53,817 nt of DNA from Streptomyces naganishii JCM 4654 (GTDB taxonomy: Bacteria; Actinomycetota; Actinomycetes; Streptomycetales; Streptomycetaceae): NCBI RefSeq assembly GCF_014650575.1, contig NZ_BMVF01000031.1, positions 1 to 53,817 of the forward strand, given 5' to 3'. The translations under genes were made by a program, and so were the position numbers. The notes below the pieces were generated by a model. It saw only the letters and a program-made list of their open reading frames with translations. It searched no databases and was not told the origin of the DNA. Positions 34,948 through 44,289 of the stretch are shown piece after piece; positions within the stretch are counted from its first letter, which is position 1; every line of letters begins with the position of its first letter.

Positions 34948-35468
34948 GGCCAAGAGGGGGCTCCCGTGGTCGCGGTTTGTCGTGCGGTGCGGCTGTCCGG
35001 CCCGCCGGGAATCCCGGATGGTGCGGCCGAGGCGCCGTCGCTGCGGTTCGGGGGTTTCGAGCCCACCGGTCCACGGGCTACCAGGGTATCAGCGCCCGGG
35101 ACCGATGGCTTCCGGCCACGCTCCGCGCACATCCCGACACGGGCGCGGACCGCTCACAGGTCCCGCACGCGCGGCTCACCCGTTCGGCGCATACGCGTTG
35201 CCCGGAGGGGCACGCAGATCATCTACGTGCGTCGTATCCTGCTCGGACACTCGCTGCCGAGCCCGGCCGGCAACACGGCACCACCCCCCGCCCGTAACCA
35301 CCGGAACATCGAGAGCTCGTCAGTTCGTTGAGCAAGGGTTGTCGTTCTGCCGCACGGCTGATCGGCGGTTTTGCACCACCGCTCAACGACGCATTACAAC
35401 CACCCCTTGACCGCACTAGCGACAGCCCCTTCGTGGGGTGTGACGTGGCCGTTCGACTGGAGTTGCAC
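34948..35468. other. Divergent region between pyrG and the GH15 gene
   Basis: This 521-base stretch must carry the promoters of both genes. I see no RNA gene or convincing coding frame. A TATCCT hexamer at 35235-35240 is a candidate -10 for the rightward gene, and a small CCCC..GGGG hairpin lies at 35427-35439. Part of the region is open in frame with the GH15 gene from a TTG at 35328. Confidence 0.45.
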
Positions 35469-37271
35469 GTGGCCGGGCGCATCGAAGACTACGCACTCAT
35501 CGGAGACATGCAGACCGCTGCCCTGGTCTGCCGGGACGGCACGGTGGACTGGCTGTGCCTGCCCCGCTTCGACTCGCACGCCATCTTCGCCGGTCTGCTG
35601 GGCACCGAGGACCACGGTTTCTGGCGCCTGGGGCCGGCCCACGCCGCCGGCGCCGAGCCCCCCACGGCCGCCCGGCGCAGCTACCGGGGCGACTCGCTGA
35701 TCCTGGAGTCGGAGTGGGACACCCCGCGCGGCACGGTCCGCGTGACCGATTTCATGCCCCCGCGCGACGGCGCCCCCCAGCTGATCCGCATCGTGGAGGG
35801 TGTCTCGGGCCGCGTCCCCATGCGCTCGGCCCTGCGCATGCGCTTCTCCTACGGCCGTGTCGTCCCCTGGGTGCACCGGCACGAGAACCGCACGGTGGCC
35901 GTCGCCGGCCCCGACTCCGTGTGGTTCGACACATCGGCGGAGACCTACGGCAAGTCGCTGACGACGTACGCGGACTTCACCGTGGCCCCCGGTGACCGGA
36001 TCGCGTTCACCATCTCCTGGCAGCCCTCGCACAAGGAGCCGCCGCCCCTGCCGGAGCCGGAGCAGTCGCTGGAGGCGACGGAGGACTTCTGGCGCGAGTG
36101 GGTCGGGCACTGTACGTACCACGGTCCGTACCGCGAGGCCGTCATCCGCTCCCTGATCACGCTCAAGGCCCTGACGTACGCGCCCACCGGCGGCATCGTC
36201 GCGGCGCCCACCACGTCCCTGCCCGAGGACATCGGCGGCGTGCGCAACTGGGACTACCGCTACACCTGGCTGCGGGACGCGGCGATCACCCTGTCCTCGC
36301 TGCTGCGCACCGGCTACCGCGAGGAGGCCCGCGCCTGGCGCGAGTGGCTGCTGCGCGCGGTGGCCGGGGACCCGGACAACCTGCAGATCATGTACGGCAT
36401 CGCCGGCGAGCGCGAGCTCGGCGAGGCGGAGCTGGACTGGCTGCCCGGCTACGAGAACTCCGCCCCGGTCCGGGTGGGCAACGGCGCCGCCCACCAGCTC
36501 CAGCTCGACGTCTACGGCGAGGTCACCGAGGCCCTGCACCTGGCCCACATGACGGGCCTGGCCCGCAACGACTACGCCTCGCTGCTCCAGCTCAAGCTGA
36601 TCCGCTACCTGGAGAAGCACTGGCAGGAGCCCGACGAGGGCATCTGGGAGGTGCGCGGGCCGCGCCGCCACTTCGTGCACTCCAAGGTCATGGCGTGGGT
36701 CGCGGTGGACCGCACGATCAAGCTCATGGAGTCCGGGGACGTCGACGGCCCCCTGGAGCGCTGGAAGGAACTGCGCGAGGAGATCCACCGGGACGTGTGC
36801 GAGAAGGGCTACGACAAGGAGCGCAACACCTTCACGCAGTCCTACGGCTCCCGCGAGCTCGACGCGTCCTTGCTGCTCATCCCGCAGATGGGATTCCTGC
36901 CGCCGGACGACAAGCGGGTCATCGGCACCATCGAGGCGATCCAGCGCGAGCTGTCCACCCCGGACGGCTTCATCCTGCGCTACCCCACCTCGGGCGACAA
37001 CGCGGGCGTCGACGGGCTGCCCGGCGACGAGGGCGCCTTCCTGGCCTGCTCGTTCTGGATGGCGGACGACCTGGCGATGATCGGCCGCGTCGACGAGGCC
37101 CGCCGGCTCTTCGAGAAGCTCCTGTCCCTGCGCAACGACCTGGGCCTGCTCGCCGAGGAATGGGACCCGCGCCTCCAGCGCCAGGTGGGCAACTTCCCCC
37201 AGGCCTTCAGCCACGTCCCCCTGATCGACACGGCCCTCCGTCTGACGGCCAGCGGGGCTTACGGGGGCTGA
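35469..37271 (+). CDS. Glycoside hydrolase family 15 protein (trehalase/glucoamylase-like)
   Basis: From the GTG at 35469 the protein has 600 residues. It begins VAGRIEDYALIGDMQTAALV and continues with GTVDWLCLPRFDSHAIFAGL, the N-terminal beta domain of bacterial GH15 enzymes. The (alpha/alpha)6 barrel follows with LPEDIGGVRNWDYRYTWLRD, the strongest family signature, and later FLACSFWMADDLAMIGRVDE. Actinobacterial members are often trehalases; others hydrolyse alpha-glucans. No signal peptide, so cytoplasmic. GGAG lies 6 bases before this GTG; upstream GTG 35445 and TTG 35328 are alternatives. A strong hairpin follows the stop. Confidence 0.9.
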   Translation: MAGRIEDYALIGDMQTAALVCRDGTVDWLCLPRFDSHAIFAGLLGTEDHGFWRLGPAHAAGAEPPTAARRSYRGDSLILESEWDTPRGTVRVTDFMPPRDGAPQLIRIVEGVSGRVPMRSALRMRFSYGRVVPWVHRHENRTVAVAGPDSVWFDTSAETYGKSLTTYADFTVAPGDRIAFTISWQPSHKEPPPLPEPEQSLEATEDFWREWVGHCTYHGPYREAVIRSLITLKALTYAPTGGIVAAPTTSLPEDIGGVRNWDYRYTWLRDAAITLSSLLRTGYREEARAWREWLLRAVAGDPDNLQIMYGIAGERELGEAELDWLPGYENSAPVRVGNGAAHQLQLDVYGEVTEALHLAHMTGLARNDYASLLQLKLIRYLEKHWQEPDEGIWEVRGPRRHFVHSKVMAWVAVDRTIKLMESGDVDGPLERWKELREEIHRDVCEKGYDKERNTFTQSYGSRELDASLLLIPQMGFLPPDDKRVIGTIEAIQRELSTPDGFILRYPTSGDNAGVDGLPGDEGAFLACSFWMADDLAMIGRVDEARRLFEKLLSLRNDLGLLAEEWDPRLQRQVGNFPQAFSHVPLIDTALRLTASGAYGG

Positions 37272-37288
37272 ACACGGCAGCCCGGTTT

Positions 37289-37315
37289 CTGCCTCCGGCC
37301 CTGGGCCGGAGGCAG
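37289..37315 (+). terminator. Terminator after the GH15 gene
   Basis: Arms 37289-37301 (CTGCCTCCGGCCC) and 37303-37315 are perfect complements; the centre bases form the loop. It starts 18 bases after the stop codon. Confidence 0.85.
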
Positions 37316-37484
37316 CGCGGACCGGCGCCCGCACCGCCCGGCGCGGACCGGCGGCCACGGGGCCCGCGCCGGCACCGTCCGCGAGGCGTACGCCGGCCCG
37401 GTCGACAGCGCGCCTCTGGGCCGTCGCGCGCTGTCGGTGCGCGCCGGTGCTCCCCCGCGGCTGCCCTTGGGGGAAAGTTGCAGG

Positions 37485-37490
37485 TAGCGT
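37485..37490 (+). promoter_or_regulatory. Leaderless-type -10 hexamer (TAGCGT)
   Basis: TAGCGT is followed by 8 bases and the ATG at 37499, with no Shine-Dalgarno sequence. Confidence 0.45.
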
Positions 37491-37498
37491 CCGGTTTC

Positions 37499-39130
37499 AT
37501 GGACCGCAGACTTGACTCCGAGGGCGCCGGGATCACCGTGCAGCGCGCTCTCGAACTGCCCGGACTGCGCAGCGGCCTCCCCGAGGTCCTCGCCGGCGCC
37601 GACAAGCTCACCCGCACCGTCCGCTGGGTGCACGCCGGCGAGGTCCCCAACATCGCCTCGCTGCTCAAGGGCGGCGAGCTCCTCCTCACCACCGGCTACG
37701 GCCTGGGCACGCGCCCCGCCGACCAGCGCGCCTTCGTGCGCACCCTCGCCGAGCGCGGCATCGCGGCCCTGGTCGTCGAGCTCGGCCCCCGCTTCGCCCG
37801 GCTGCCCGCGGCCCTGGTGGAGACCGCCCGCGCGGCCGGCCTCCCGCTGGTCCAGCTGCACCGCGAGGTGCCCTTCGTCACGGTCACCGAGGAGATCCAC
37901 ACCGAGATCGTCAACGGCCACTACGCGCTGCTCCAGCGCGCCGAGGAGGTGCACCGGCGCTGCACGGAGGCCCTGCTCGGCGGGGGCGGTGTACCGCAGG
38001 TGCTGGGCATCCTCGCCGGCTTCGCCGGCAACCCGGTGTTCCTGGAGACCCCGGACGGCCGCCTCCTCTACGCGGCCGGCTCCGGCCCCGAGGGCGCCGA
38101 CCCGCTCCAGGTCTGGGAGGGCCTGCGCGGGCAGCACAAGGAGGCCCCGCCGCCGGCGGGCTCGGTCCTGGTGGACGTCCCCGGCGGCGGCCCGGGCACG
38201 GGCACGGTCCGCGCCCGGCTGGTCCTGCTGCCGGTCCGCGCACCGCTCGCCCCCGTGCACCGCATGGCCGCCGAACGGGCCGCCGGCATCCTGGCCGTGG
38301 TGCTGATGCAGGCACGGCAGGAGGAGGAGCTCGCGGCGCGCGGACGCGGCGACTTCCTCACCGACCTCGCCGAGGGCCGTATCACCGCCGATGACGCCCC
38401 CGCGCAGGCACGGGTGCTCGGCTTCAAGCCGGGCGCCGGCCCGCTGCTGCCGGTGGTGATGCGCCTGGGCGACGCCCTCGCCCCGAGCGGCGGCTGGGCC
38501 GTGCTGGCGCGCGCGGTGGCCGAGGAACTGGCCTCGGTGGGCGTACCGGTGCTGCTGGGCGTACGCCCGGTCGAGGGCCGCGTCCTGCTGCTGGTCGGCC
38601 CGCGCGACGAGACGGAGCGGGCGGCGGTCGCCGACCGGGTCGCGGCGGCGCTGCGGGCCGGCGTGGAGCGGGCGGGGATGCGGCGGCCGGGCGCGCAGCC
38701 GCCCGTGGTGGTCGTCGGGGTGGCGGGCGGCTGGGCGGCCGCGTCGGCGGGACTGCGGCACGCGGCCGAGACCGCGACGGCGGCGCTCGGGCTGCCGGAG
38801 CGGCCCTGGTACGACGCCCGGCGCCTGGACATCGACCTGCTGCTGTGGCGACTGCGCGACCACCCGGACCTAGCGGCCTTCGTCGACCGTGCCCTCGGCC
38901 CCCTCCTCGACCACGACGACCGCTCCCGGCCGCCGCTGCTGCCCACTCTTCAGACGTATCTGGCGCACGCCGGCCGCAAGGCCGAGACCGCCCGCGAACT
39001 GCACCTCAACCGCCAGACGCTCTACAACCGCCTGGCCCGCATCGGGGAGTTGCTGGGCACGGACCTCGACGACCCGCAGACCGTCCTGGCGTTGAGCCTC
39101 GCCCTGCGCGCCCGCAGGCACGTGCCCTGA
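37499..39130 (+). CDS. PucR-family transcriptional regulator
   Basis: The 543-residue protein has an N-terminal PucR domain (VQRALELPGLRSGLPEVLAG, TRTVRWVHAGEVPNIASLLK, GGELLLTTGYGLG). A middle GAF-like/GGDEF-like sensor region follows, then a C-terminal PucR helix-turn-helix (AETARELHLNRQTLYNRLAR). Family members activate purine, gamma-aminobutyrate or other catabolic genes in response to metabolites. Here no catabolic operon adjoins, so the target is unknown. The ATG at 37499 lacks a ribosome binding site but has TAGCGT 8 bases upstream. Confidence 0.9.
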   Translation: MDRRLDSEGAGITVQRALELPGLRSGLPEVLAGADKLTRTVRWVHAGEVPNIASLLKGGELLLTTGYGLGTRPADQRAFVRTLAERGIAALVVELGPRFARLPAALVETARAAGLPLVQLHREVPFVTVTEEIHTEIVNGHYALLQRAEEVHRRCTEALLGGGGVPQVLGILAGFAGNPVFLETPDGRLLYAAGSGPEGADPLQVWEGLRGQHKEAPPPAGSVLVDVPGGGPGTGTVRARLVLLPVRAPLAPVHRMAAERAAGILAVVLMQARQEEELAARGRGDFLTDLAEGRITADDAPAQARVLGFKPGAGPLLPVVMRLGDALAPSGGWAVLARAVAEELASVGVPVLLGVRPVEGRVLLLVGPRDETERAAVADRVAAALRAGVERAGMRRPGAQPPVVVVGVAGGWAAASAGLRHAAETATAALGLPERPWYDARRLDIDLLLWRLRDHPDLAAFVDRALGPLLDHDDRSRPPLLPTLQTYLAHAGRKAETARELHLNRQTLYNRLARIGELLGTDLDDPQTVLALSLALRARRHVP

Positions 39131-39148
39131 CGTCCGCCGCCGGGCCGA

Positions 39149-40285
39149 TCAGCACCGGCCGAACGGCACCGGCCGGGTCAACTCGTCGTAGACGCTCAGC
39201 ACTTGGGCCACCGTCTCGTCCTCGGTCGGCCAGGTGGCCGCCTGCCCGGCGCCCTCCTCGCGCAGCGCCTGACAGCGCCCGGGGTCCCCGAGCAGCCGTA
39301 CGACGGCGGCGGCGAACTCCTCCGGGTCACCGGGCGGCACGAGTTCGGCGGCCTCCCCGACGAGTTCGGGAACGCTGCCGGTGCGCACCGCGACGAGCGG
39401 CACGCGCGCGTGCAGGGCCTCCTGCGCCAGCACCGAGCGGGCTTCCCAACTGCCCGGCAGCAGCGCCAGGTCGGCGGCCGCGAGCAGCTCTCCGACGTCG
39501 TCGCGCCGGCCGAGGAGGCGGACCGGCAGCTCCTCGTCCTCGATCCGCCGCTGGAGCGTGCCGCGCAGCGGCCCCTCCCCCGCGATCACGAGCAGCGGCA
39601 CGGGGTCGAGCAGCCGCCACGCGCGGGCGGCGTCCAGCAGCAGCTCATGGCCCCGGTGCGCGTCGAGGGAGGCGACGGCGATGAGCAACGGACGTGCGAT
39701 GGCGCCGAGTTCGGCGCGCACCTTGGAGGGCGGCCGCTCCGGATGCTCGTATCCGAAGCGCGGCCGGGGCACCGCGACCGCCGCGAGCCGGGCGTCCCGC
39801 GCACCCCGGTGCCGGGCGCGGTCCACGAGTTCGGAGGTGGTGCCGAGCACCACGGCGGCCGCCCTCACCACCCGCCGCTCCAGCATGCGCAGCAGATGGC
39901 CGCGCGGGCCCTCGGCGCGGGCGTGGTTGTGCCAGGTGACCACGAGCGGCGTCTCGCGCCCGCTGAGCGCCAGCACCGCGCGGAAGGACGCGTGCAGTCC
40001 GTGCGCGTGCACCAGGTCGGCGTCGGCGCACGCGGTGCGCAGCGCGGCCACGGACACCGGGTCGCTGCTGCGCGGCACGTGGACATGGGCGGCGCCGGCT
40101 GCGGTGAACCCGTAGGCGCGGTCCGCCTCCACGGGGGCGCACACCGTGACCCGTACGCCCCGGGCGACCAGCCCCGCCGCCAGGGACCGCACATGGGCGC
40201 TGCTGCCGGCGTTGCCGCCGCCGAGCACCTGCACGGTGCGCAGCGGCGACTGACCGTGCGATGCGTGGCTGCTCACGGGGCTCAC
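39149..40285 (-). CDS. GT4-family glycosyltransferase
   Basis: The 378-residue protein has the two-Rossmann GT-B plan: QVLGGGNAGSSAHVRSLAAG and LVHAHGLHASFRAVLAL in the N-half, and ARPLLIAVASLDAHRGHELL, LLVIAGEGPL, LLGRRDDVGELLAAADLALL and EALHARVPLVAVRTGSVPEL in the nucleotide-binding half. The GPGEA-type EX7E region is degenerate (SWEARSVLAQEALHA). It would be a cytoplasmic retaining transferase using a nucleotide sugar. AGGAG lies 11 bases before the GTG. The next gene upstream on the same strand encodes a MraY/WecA-like enzyme, which suggests a shared glycolipid or wall-polymer pathway. Confidence 0.85.
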   Translation of the reverse strand: MSPVSSHASHGQSPLRTVQVLGGGNAGSSAHVRSLAAGLVARGVRVTVCAPVEADRAYGFTAAGAAHVHVPRSSDPVSVAALRTACADADLVHAHGLHASFRAVLALSGRETPLVVTWHNHARAEGPRGHLLRMLERRVVRAAAVVLGTTSELVDRARHRGARDARLAAVAVPRPRFGYEHPERPPSKVRAELGAIARPLLIAVASLDAHRGHELLLDAARAWRLLDPVPLLVIAGEGPLRGTLQRRIEDEELPVRLLGRRDDVGELLAAADLALLPGSWEARSVLAQEALHARVPLVAVRTGSVPELVGEAAELVPPGDPEEFAAAVVRLLGDPGRCQALREEGAGQAATWPTEDETVAQVLSVYDELTRPVPFGRC

Positions 40286-40629
40286 GTGGGCCGGGACTCC
40301 TGGTTCGGCGGGCGTTGGGACGGTCGTGCGTCAGGGCTGTCGGGCGCACCGGGGTGGTGCCCCAAGGATGCCAGTACGTACGGGTGTTCCGGGACCGCCG
40401 GGTGCGGTGGCCGCAGGGGGGGACAGGGCAACGCGGCGCTCCGTATCGCCCACACGAGTGAAACCGGCGCACCAAGCCGGCGCACGCACCACCCCGCGCC
40501 TCACCGCGCGACCCCCGGGGGCGCGTACGGCAGCGCGGGACACGGCGGTACGCGCGCCACCGGACACGGCGAAACACACGACGCCGGGCACGGCGGTACG
40601 CGCCGCACCGGATACGGCGGGCCGGTGGC
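40286..40629. other. Intergenic region with short imperfect repeats
   Basis: This 344-base region separates the two envelope-type genes. CACGGCGGTACGCG occurs at 40541 and 40589 (period 48), and related CACGGCG-containing pieces lie between. No RNA gene seen; any open frame here is low quality. Confidence 0.5.
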
Positions 40630-41379
40630 TCACAGAGAGCGGGCGAGGTCGCTCACCCGGTCGCCGTACACGGCCGCGCCCACCACGGCGACGGCGTGCG
40701 CCAGCAGACCGAGGCGCCCGTTGCACGCCACGGCGGCGACACCGAGGGCCGCGCCCAGGGCGTGCGCACCGGTGTCGCCGAGCATGGTGCGCTCGGCGAG
40801 GTCGTCGGGCAGCGCGGCCGCTGCGGCCCCCGTCACCACGGCCGCCTGCTCCGCCCCCGGCCCGCCGCGCAGCAGCCCGGGCGCCGCGAGGGCGAGCGCC
40901 GTGGCGGCGGCCCGGCCGGGGCGTACGTCGAGGAGGTTGACGGCATGGGCGGCCCCGGCGATGACGACACCGGCTAGCAGCCGGTCCAGCGGCCGCCGCT
41001 CGAGAAACGCGCCGGCGGCGAGGGCGGCGGCCGAGATCCCGAACAACTTGACCGCGCCGCTGGTGACTTCGCCGCCCCGCAGCGCACCGAGATGGGCCCG
41101 GAAACCGCGCCTCGGGTCACCCGCCCCCGCGATGTCGTCATAGGCCCCGCAGGCCCCGGCGGCCAGGACCACCATGCCGGCCGCCGGATGCAGCCGCCCG
41201 GCACCGACCGCGGCCGCCACGGCGGTGGCGGGCCCGGAGTACAGCCCGACCGCCCGCCCCGCGTGATTCGTCCGCTCCCAGCGCCCACGGCCGCCGGGCG
41301 CGCCCGCGCGCAGCACGGCGGTGCCGGCCCGGGTCAGACCGGCGGCCAGACCGAAGGAGGCGACCACACGAGAGATCAT
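40630..41379 (-). CDS. MraY/WecA-like polyprenyl-phosphate sugar-1-phosphate transferase homologue
   Basis: The 249-residue membrane protein keeps the key elements of the polyprenyl-phosphate N-acetylhexosamine-1-phosphate transferase superfamily: NHAGRAVGL (near residue 38), GAYDDIAG (the Asp-Asp metal site), AHAVNLLDVRPGRA (the N-x-x-D element) and MLGDTGAHALGAALG. It has about seven hydrophobic helices and is shorter than MraY (about 360). It is not the dcw-cluster MraY. Likely it transfers a sugar phosphate, or a relative, to undecaprenyl phosphate; the substrate is unknown. It is upstream of the GT4 gene on the same strand. Confidence 0.75.
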   Translation of the reverse strand: MISRVVASFGLAAGLTRAGTAVLRAGAPGGRGRWERTNHAGRAVGLYSGPATAVAAAVGAGRLHPAAGMVVLAAGACGAYDDIAGAGDPRRGFRAHLGALRGGEVTSGAVKLFGISAAALAAGAFLERRPLDRLLAGVVIAGAAHAVNLLDVRPGRAAATALALAAPGLLRGGPGAEQAAVVTGAAAAALPDDLAERTMLGDTGAHALGAALGVAAVACNGRLGLLAHAVAVVGAAVYGDRVSDLARSL

Positions 41380-41485
41380 CCCGCCACCCTACGCACCCCG
41401 CGGTCGGCACCGGGCTCCTCGTGCCCGGTCGCGGCCTCGCCGGGCCCGCCGGGCGCCTCCGGTCCTTCCGCGGAGTCCTGGAGTC

Positions 41486-43228
41486 CTACAAGTCCGCCCG
41501 TGCCGTGGCGAGGAGCTCCTCCGCGTGGGCGCGGGCCGTCTCGGAGTCCTCCTGGCCGGCCAGCATGCGGGACAGTTCGCGGACCCGGTCCTCGCCCTCG
41601 AGCACCTTCACGCCCGACCGCGTCACCGACCCGTCGTCGGTCTTCTCGACCAGCAGCTGCCGGTCGGCGAACGCGGCGACCTGCGGCAGGTGGGTCACCA
41701 CCACGACCTGCGCGGTCCTCGCGAGCTTCGCCAGCCGCCGCCCGATCTCCACCGCCGCCTTGCCGCCGACGCCCGCGTCGACCTCGTCGAAGAGATACGT
41801 CGGCACCGGGTCCGTACCGGCGAAGACCACCTCCACGGCGAGCATCACGCGCGACAGCTCACCGCCGGAGGCGCCCTTGGCGATCGGCCGGGGCGGTGCG
41901 CCGGGGTGCGGGGCGAGCAGCAACTCGACCTCGTCCGCACCGGCCGGGCCGTAGGCCACCGTGCGCCCGCCGACCTCGATGCCCTCGGGGTCCTCGGTCT
42001 GGCGCAGGGCGAAGGACACGCGCGCGTGGGGCATGGCGAGGGAGGCCAGCTCGGCGGTGACCGCGGCGGCGAACCGTTCCGCGGCCTCGGTGCGCGCGTC
42101 CGTCAGCGCCTGGGCGAGCCCGCCCAGTTCGGCGCGCAGCGCGTCCCGTTCGGCGGTCAGCTCGCCGATCCGCTCGTCGTCGGAGTCCAGCTCCGTCAGC
42201 CGGGCGGCCGACCGCTCCGCCCAGGCCAGCACGGCGGCCACGTCCTCGCCGTACTTTCGGGTGAGGGAGGTCAGCGCCGCCCGCCGCTCCTCCACCGCCG
42301 CCAGCCGCAGCGGGTCGGCGTCCAGGTCGTCGGCGTACCCGGCCAGTTCGCCGGCCACGTCACCGAGCAGGATGCCGATCTCGCCGATGCGGTCGGCGAG
42401 CGCGGCGAGCGCGGGGTCGTGGGAGCGCACGGCCTCCAGGGCCCGCTGCGCGCCGGCGACGAGGGTGGCCGCGTCGATGCCCTCGGGGTCCTCGGGGTCG
42501 CCCGCGAGGGCGCGGTGCGCCGCCGTCGCGGCGGACGACAGGGCCTCGGCGTGCCCGAGCCGCTCGGCCTCCTCCGCGAGCTCGGTGTCCTCGCCGGCGC
42601 GCGGTTCGACCCCGGCGATCTCGTCGAGGCCGTAGCGCAGCAGGTCGGCCTCCTGGGCCCGCTCACGCGCGCGCGTGGTGATCTCGTCGAGCTCGGTGGC
42701 GACGGCACGCAGCCGCCGGTAGGCCTCGGCGTACTTGGCCAAGGGCACGGCGACGGCGTCACCCGCGTACCGGTCGAGCGCCTGCCGCTGCCGGGACAGC
42801 TTGAGCAGCCCCTGCTGGTCGGTCTGCCCGTGCACGGCCACCAGGTCGTCGGCGAGCTCGGCGAGCAGTCCGACGGGCACATTCCGCCCGCCCAGGTGCG
42901 CCCGCGAGCGCCCCTCGGCGGAAACGGTACGGCTGATCAGCAGCGCCCCGTCGTCGAGCTCGGCGCCCGCCTCCTCGGCCCGTACGGCGGCGGAGGCGTC
43001 CGCGGGAACGGTGACCCGCCCCTCCACGACCGCCTTCCCGGCCCCGATCCGTACGAGCGCCGGGTCCGCGCGCCCGCCCAGCAGCAGCCCCAGACTGGTG
43101 ACCACCATGGTCTTGCCCGCGCCCGTCTCACCGGTGACGGCGGTGAAGCCGGGCGACAGCTCGACGACCGCGTCGTCGATCACTCCGAGCGACCGTATCC
43201 GCATCTCCTCCAACACGTCCCCGACCAT
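41486..43228 (-). CDS. recN: DNA repair protein RecN
   Basis: The 580-residue SMC-like ATPase has MRIRSLGVIDDAVVELSPGF, Walker A GETGAGKT (33-40) and ISRTVSAEGRSRAHLGGRNV. A central coiled-coil (about residues 150-370, Ala/Glu/Leu/Arg-rich) follows, then KGASGGELSRVMLAVEVVF (signature), Walker B YLFDEVDAGVGGKAAVEIG and VVVVTHLPQVAAFAD. It acts in double-strand break repair. The ATG at 43228 is used; a TTG at 43213 five codons in is an alternative. It follows nadK and tlyA on the same strand, a common actinobacterial order. Confidence 0.96.
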   Translation of the reverse strand: MVGDVLEEMRIRSLGVIDDAVVELSPGFTAVTGETGAGKTMVVTSLGLLLGGRADPALVRIGAGKAVVEGRVTVPADASAAVRAEEAGAELDDGALLISRTVSAEGRSRAHLGGRNVPVGLLAELADDLVAVHGQTDQQGLLKLSRQRQALDRYAGDAVAVPLAKYAEAYRRLRAVATELDEITTRARERAQEADLLRYGLDEIAGVEPRAGEDTELAEEAERLGHAEALSSAATAAHRALAGDPEDPEGIDAATLVAGAQRALEAVRSHDPALAALADRIGEIGILLGDVAGELAGYADDLDADPLRLAAVEERRAALTSLTRKYGEDVAAVLAWAERSAARLTELDSDDERIGELTAERDALRAELGGLAQALTDARTEAAERFAAAVTAELASLAMPHARVSFALRQTEDPEGIEVGGRTVAYGPAGADEVELLLAPHPGAPPRPIAKGASGGELSRVMLAVEVVFAGTDPVPTYLFDEVDAGVGGKAAVEIGRRLAKLARTAQVVVVTHLPQVAAFADRQLLVEKTDDGSVTRSGVKVLEGEDRVRELSRMLAGQEDSETARAHAEELLATARADL

Positions 43229-43328
43229 ACGAGGTTTTGCTCGCCTCGCGCGACGCGCCCCACCCCACGGACGGCGTCCGGGGCCGTGACCTGCCGCGCG
43301 GGACGCTCGTTCACCAGTACGGTGGACG

Positions 43329-43397
43329 CGCCAGTGCAGTGGCCCCGCGCCAGTGCGGTGGGCCCGCTAGTGCGGTGGGCCCGCTAGTGCGGTGCGC
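43329..43397. repeat. Four tandem ~18-bp units at the nadK 3' end
   Basis: Units of the form CGCYAGTGCRGTGGGCCC repeat about four times. The copy nearest nadK contains its last codons and TAG stop, so the others look like downstream duplications of the gene end. Confidence 0.8.
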
Positions 43398-44289
43398 CGC
43401 GCCAGCCCGAGACCGGCAGGGCGAACTTGGCCACCAGGCGGTCCGTGAAGGAGGCGTGGTGCAGCCGGGCGAGCCGTACCGGCACCGCGCCGCGCCGCAC
43501 CTCGACCCGCGCCCCCGGCGGCAGCTCGACCGTGCGCCGCCCGTCGCACCACAGCACCCCCGGCGGCACGTGCGGCAGCACCTCGACCGCGAGCACCGAG
43601 TCCGGCGAGGTCACCAGCGGCTTGGCGAACAGCGCGTGCGCCGAGATCGGCACCATCAGCAGCGCCTCCACCTCCGGCCACACCACGGGCCCGCCCGCCG
43701 AGAAGGCGTACGCGGTCGACCCGGTGGGCGTGGCGCACACGATGCCGTCGCAGCCGAACCCGGTCACCGGCCGCCCGTCGATCTCCAGGACCACCTCGAG
43801 CATCCGCTCGGCGGACACCTTCTGCACGGCCGCCTCGTTCAGCGCCCAGTCGGTGTGCACGATGTCGCCGTTGCGGTGCACGACCACGTCGACGGTCATG
43901 CGCTCCTCGACCTCGTACGCCCGGTTCACCACCCGGTCCACGACCTTGTCCAGGTCGTCGCGCTCGGCCTCGGCGAGGAAGCCGACCCGCCCGAGGTTCA
44001 CCCCGAGCATCGGCACGCCCGAGGCGCGCGCGAACTCGGCGCCGCGCAGCAGCGTCCCGTCACCGCCGAGCACGATCAACAGCTCGCACCCGTCCAGGGA
44101 CTGCGGGGTGGCCTCCTTGACCAGCTCCACCTCGCCCGGCAGCGGCAGGTCGGCCGCCTCCGCCTCCAGTACGCGCACCCCGATGCCTGCGCGCAGCAGC
44201 CCTTTGACCACCAGTTCCGCGCTGCGCACGGCGGCCGGCCGGCCGGTGTGCGCCAGCAGGAAAACGGTTCGAGATCGATCCTGTGTCAA
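43384..44289 (-). CDS. nadK: NAD kinase
   Basis: The 301-residue enzyme contains LLIVLGGDGTLLRGAEFARA (GGDG motif), LGVNLGRVGFLAEA, ALNEAAVQKVSAERML (the conserved N-E element) and GIVCATPTGSTAYAFSAGGP. It phosphorylates NAD to NADP. The TTG start overlaps the tlyA stop (TTGA), and the product then begins LTQDRSRTVFLLAHTGRPAA, the usual Streptomyces N-terminus. The upstream open frame is a shadow. Its 3' end is embedded in short tandem repeats. Confidence 0.95.
   Translation of the reverse strand: MTQDRSRTVFLLAHTGRPAAVRSAELVVKGLLRAGIGVRVLEAEAADLPLPGEVELVKEATPQSLDGCELLIVLGGDGTLLRGAEFARASGVPMLGVNLGRVGFLAEAERDDLDKVVDRVVNRAYEVEERMTVDVVVHRNGDIVHTDWALNEAAVQKVSAERMLEVVLEIDGRPVTGFGCDGIVCATPTGSTAYAFSAGGPVVWPEVEALLMVPISAHALFAKPLVTSPDSVLAVEVLPHVPPGVLWCDGRRTVELPPGARVEVRRGAVPVRLARLHHASFTDRLVAKFALPVSGWRGAPH

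Noticed and set aside
36098..37498. Upstream extension of the PucR regulator frame through the GH15 gene
   Set aside because: The PucR domain begins at the ATG at 37499; the extension lies in the wrong frame of a clear GH15 gene and passes a terminator hairpin.
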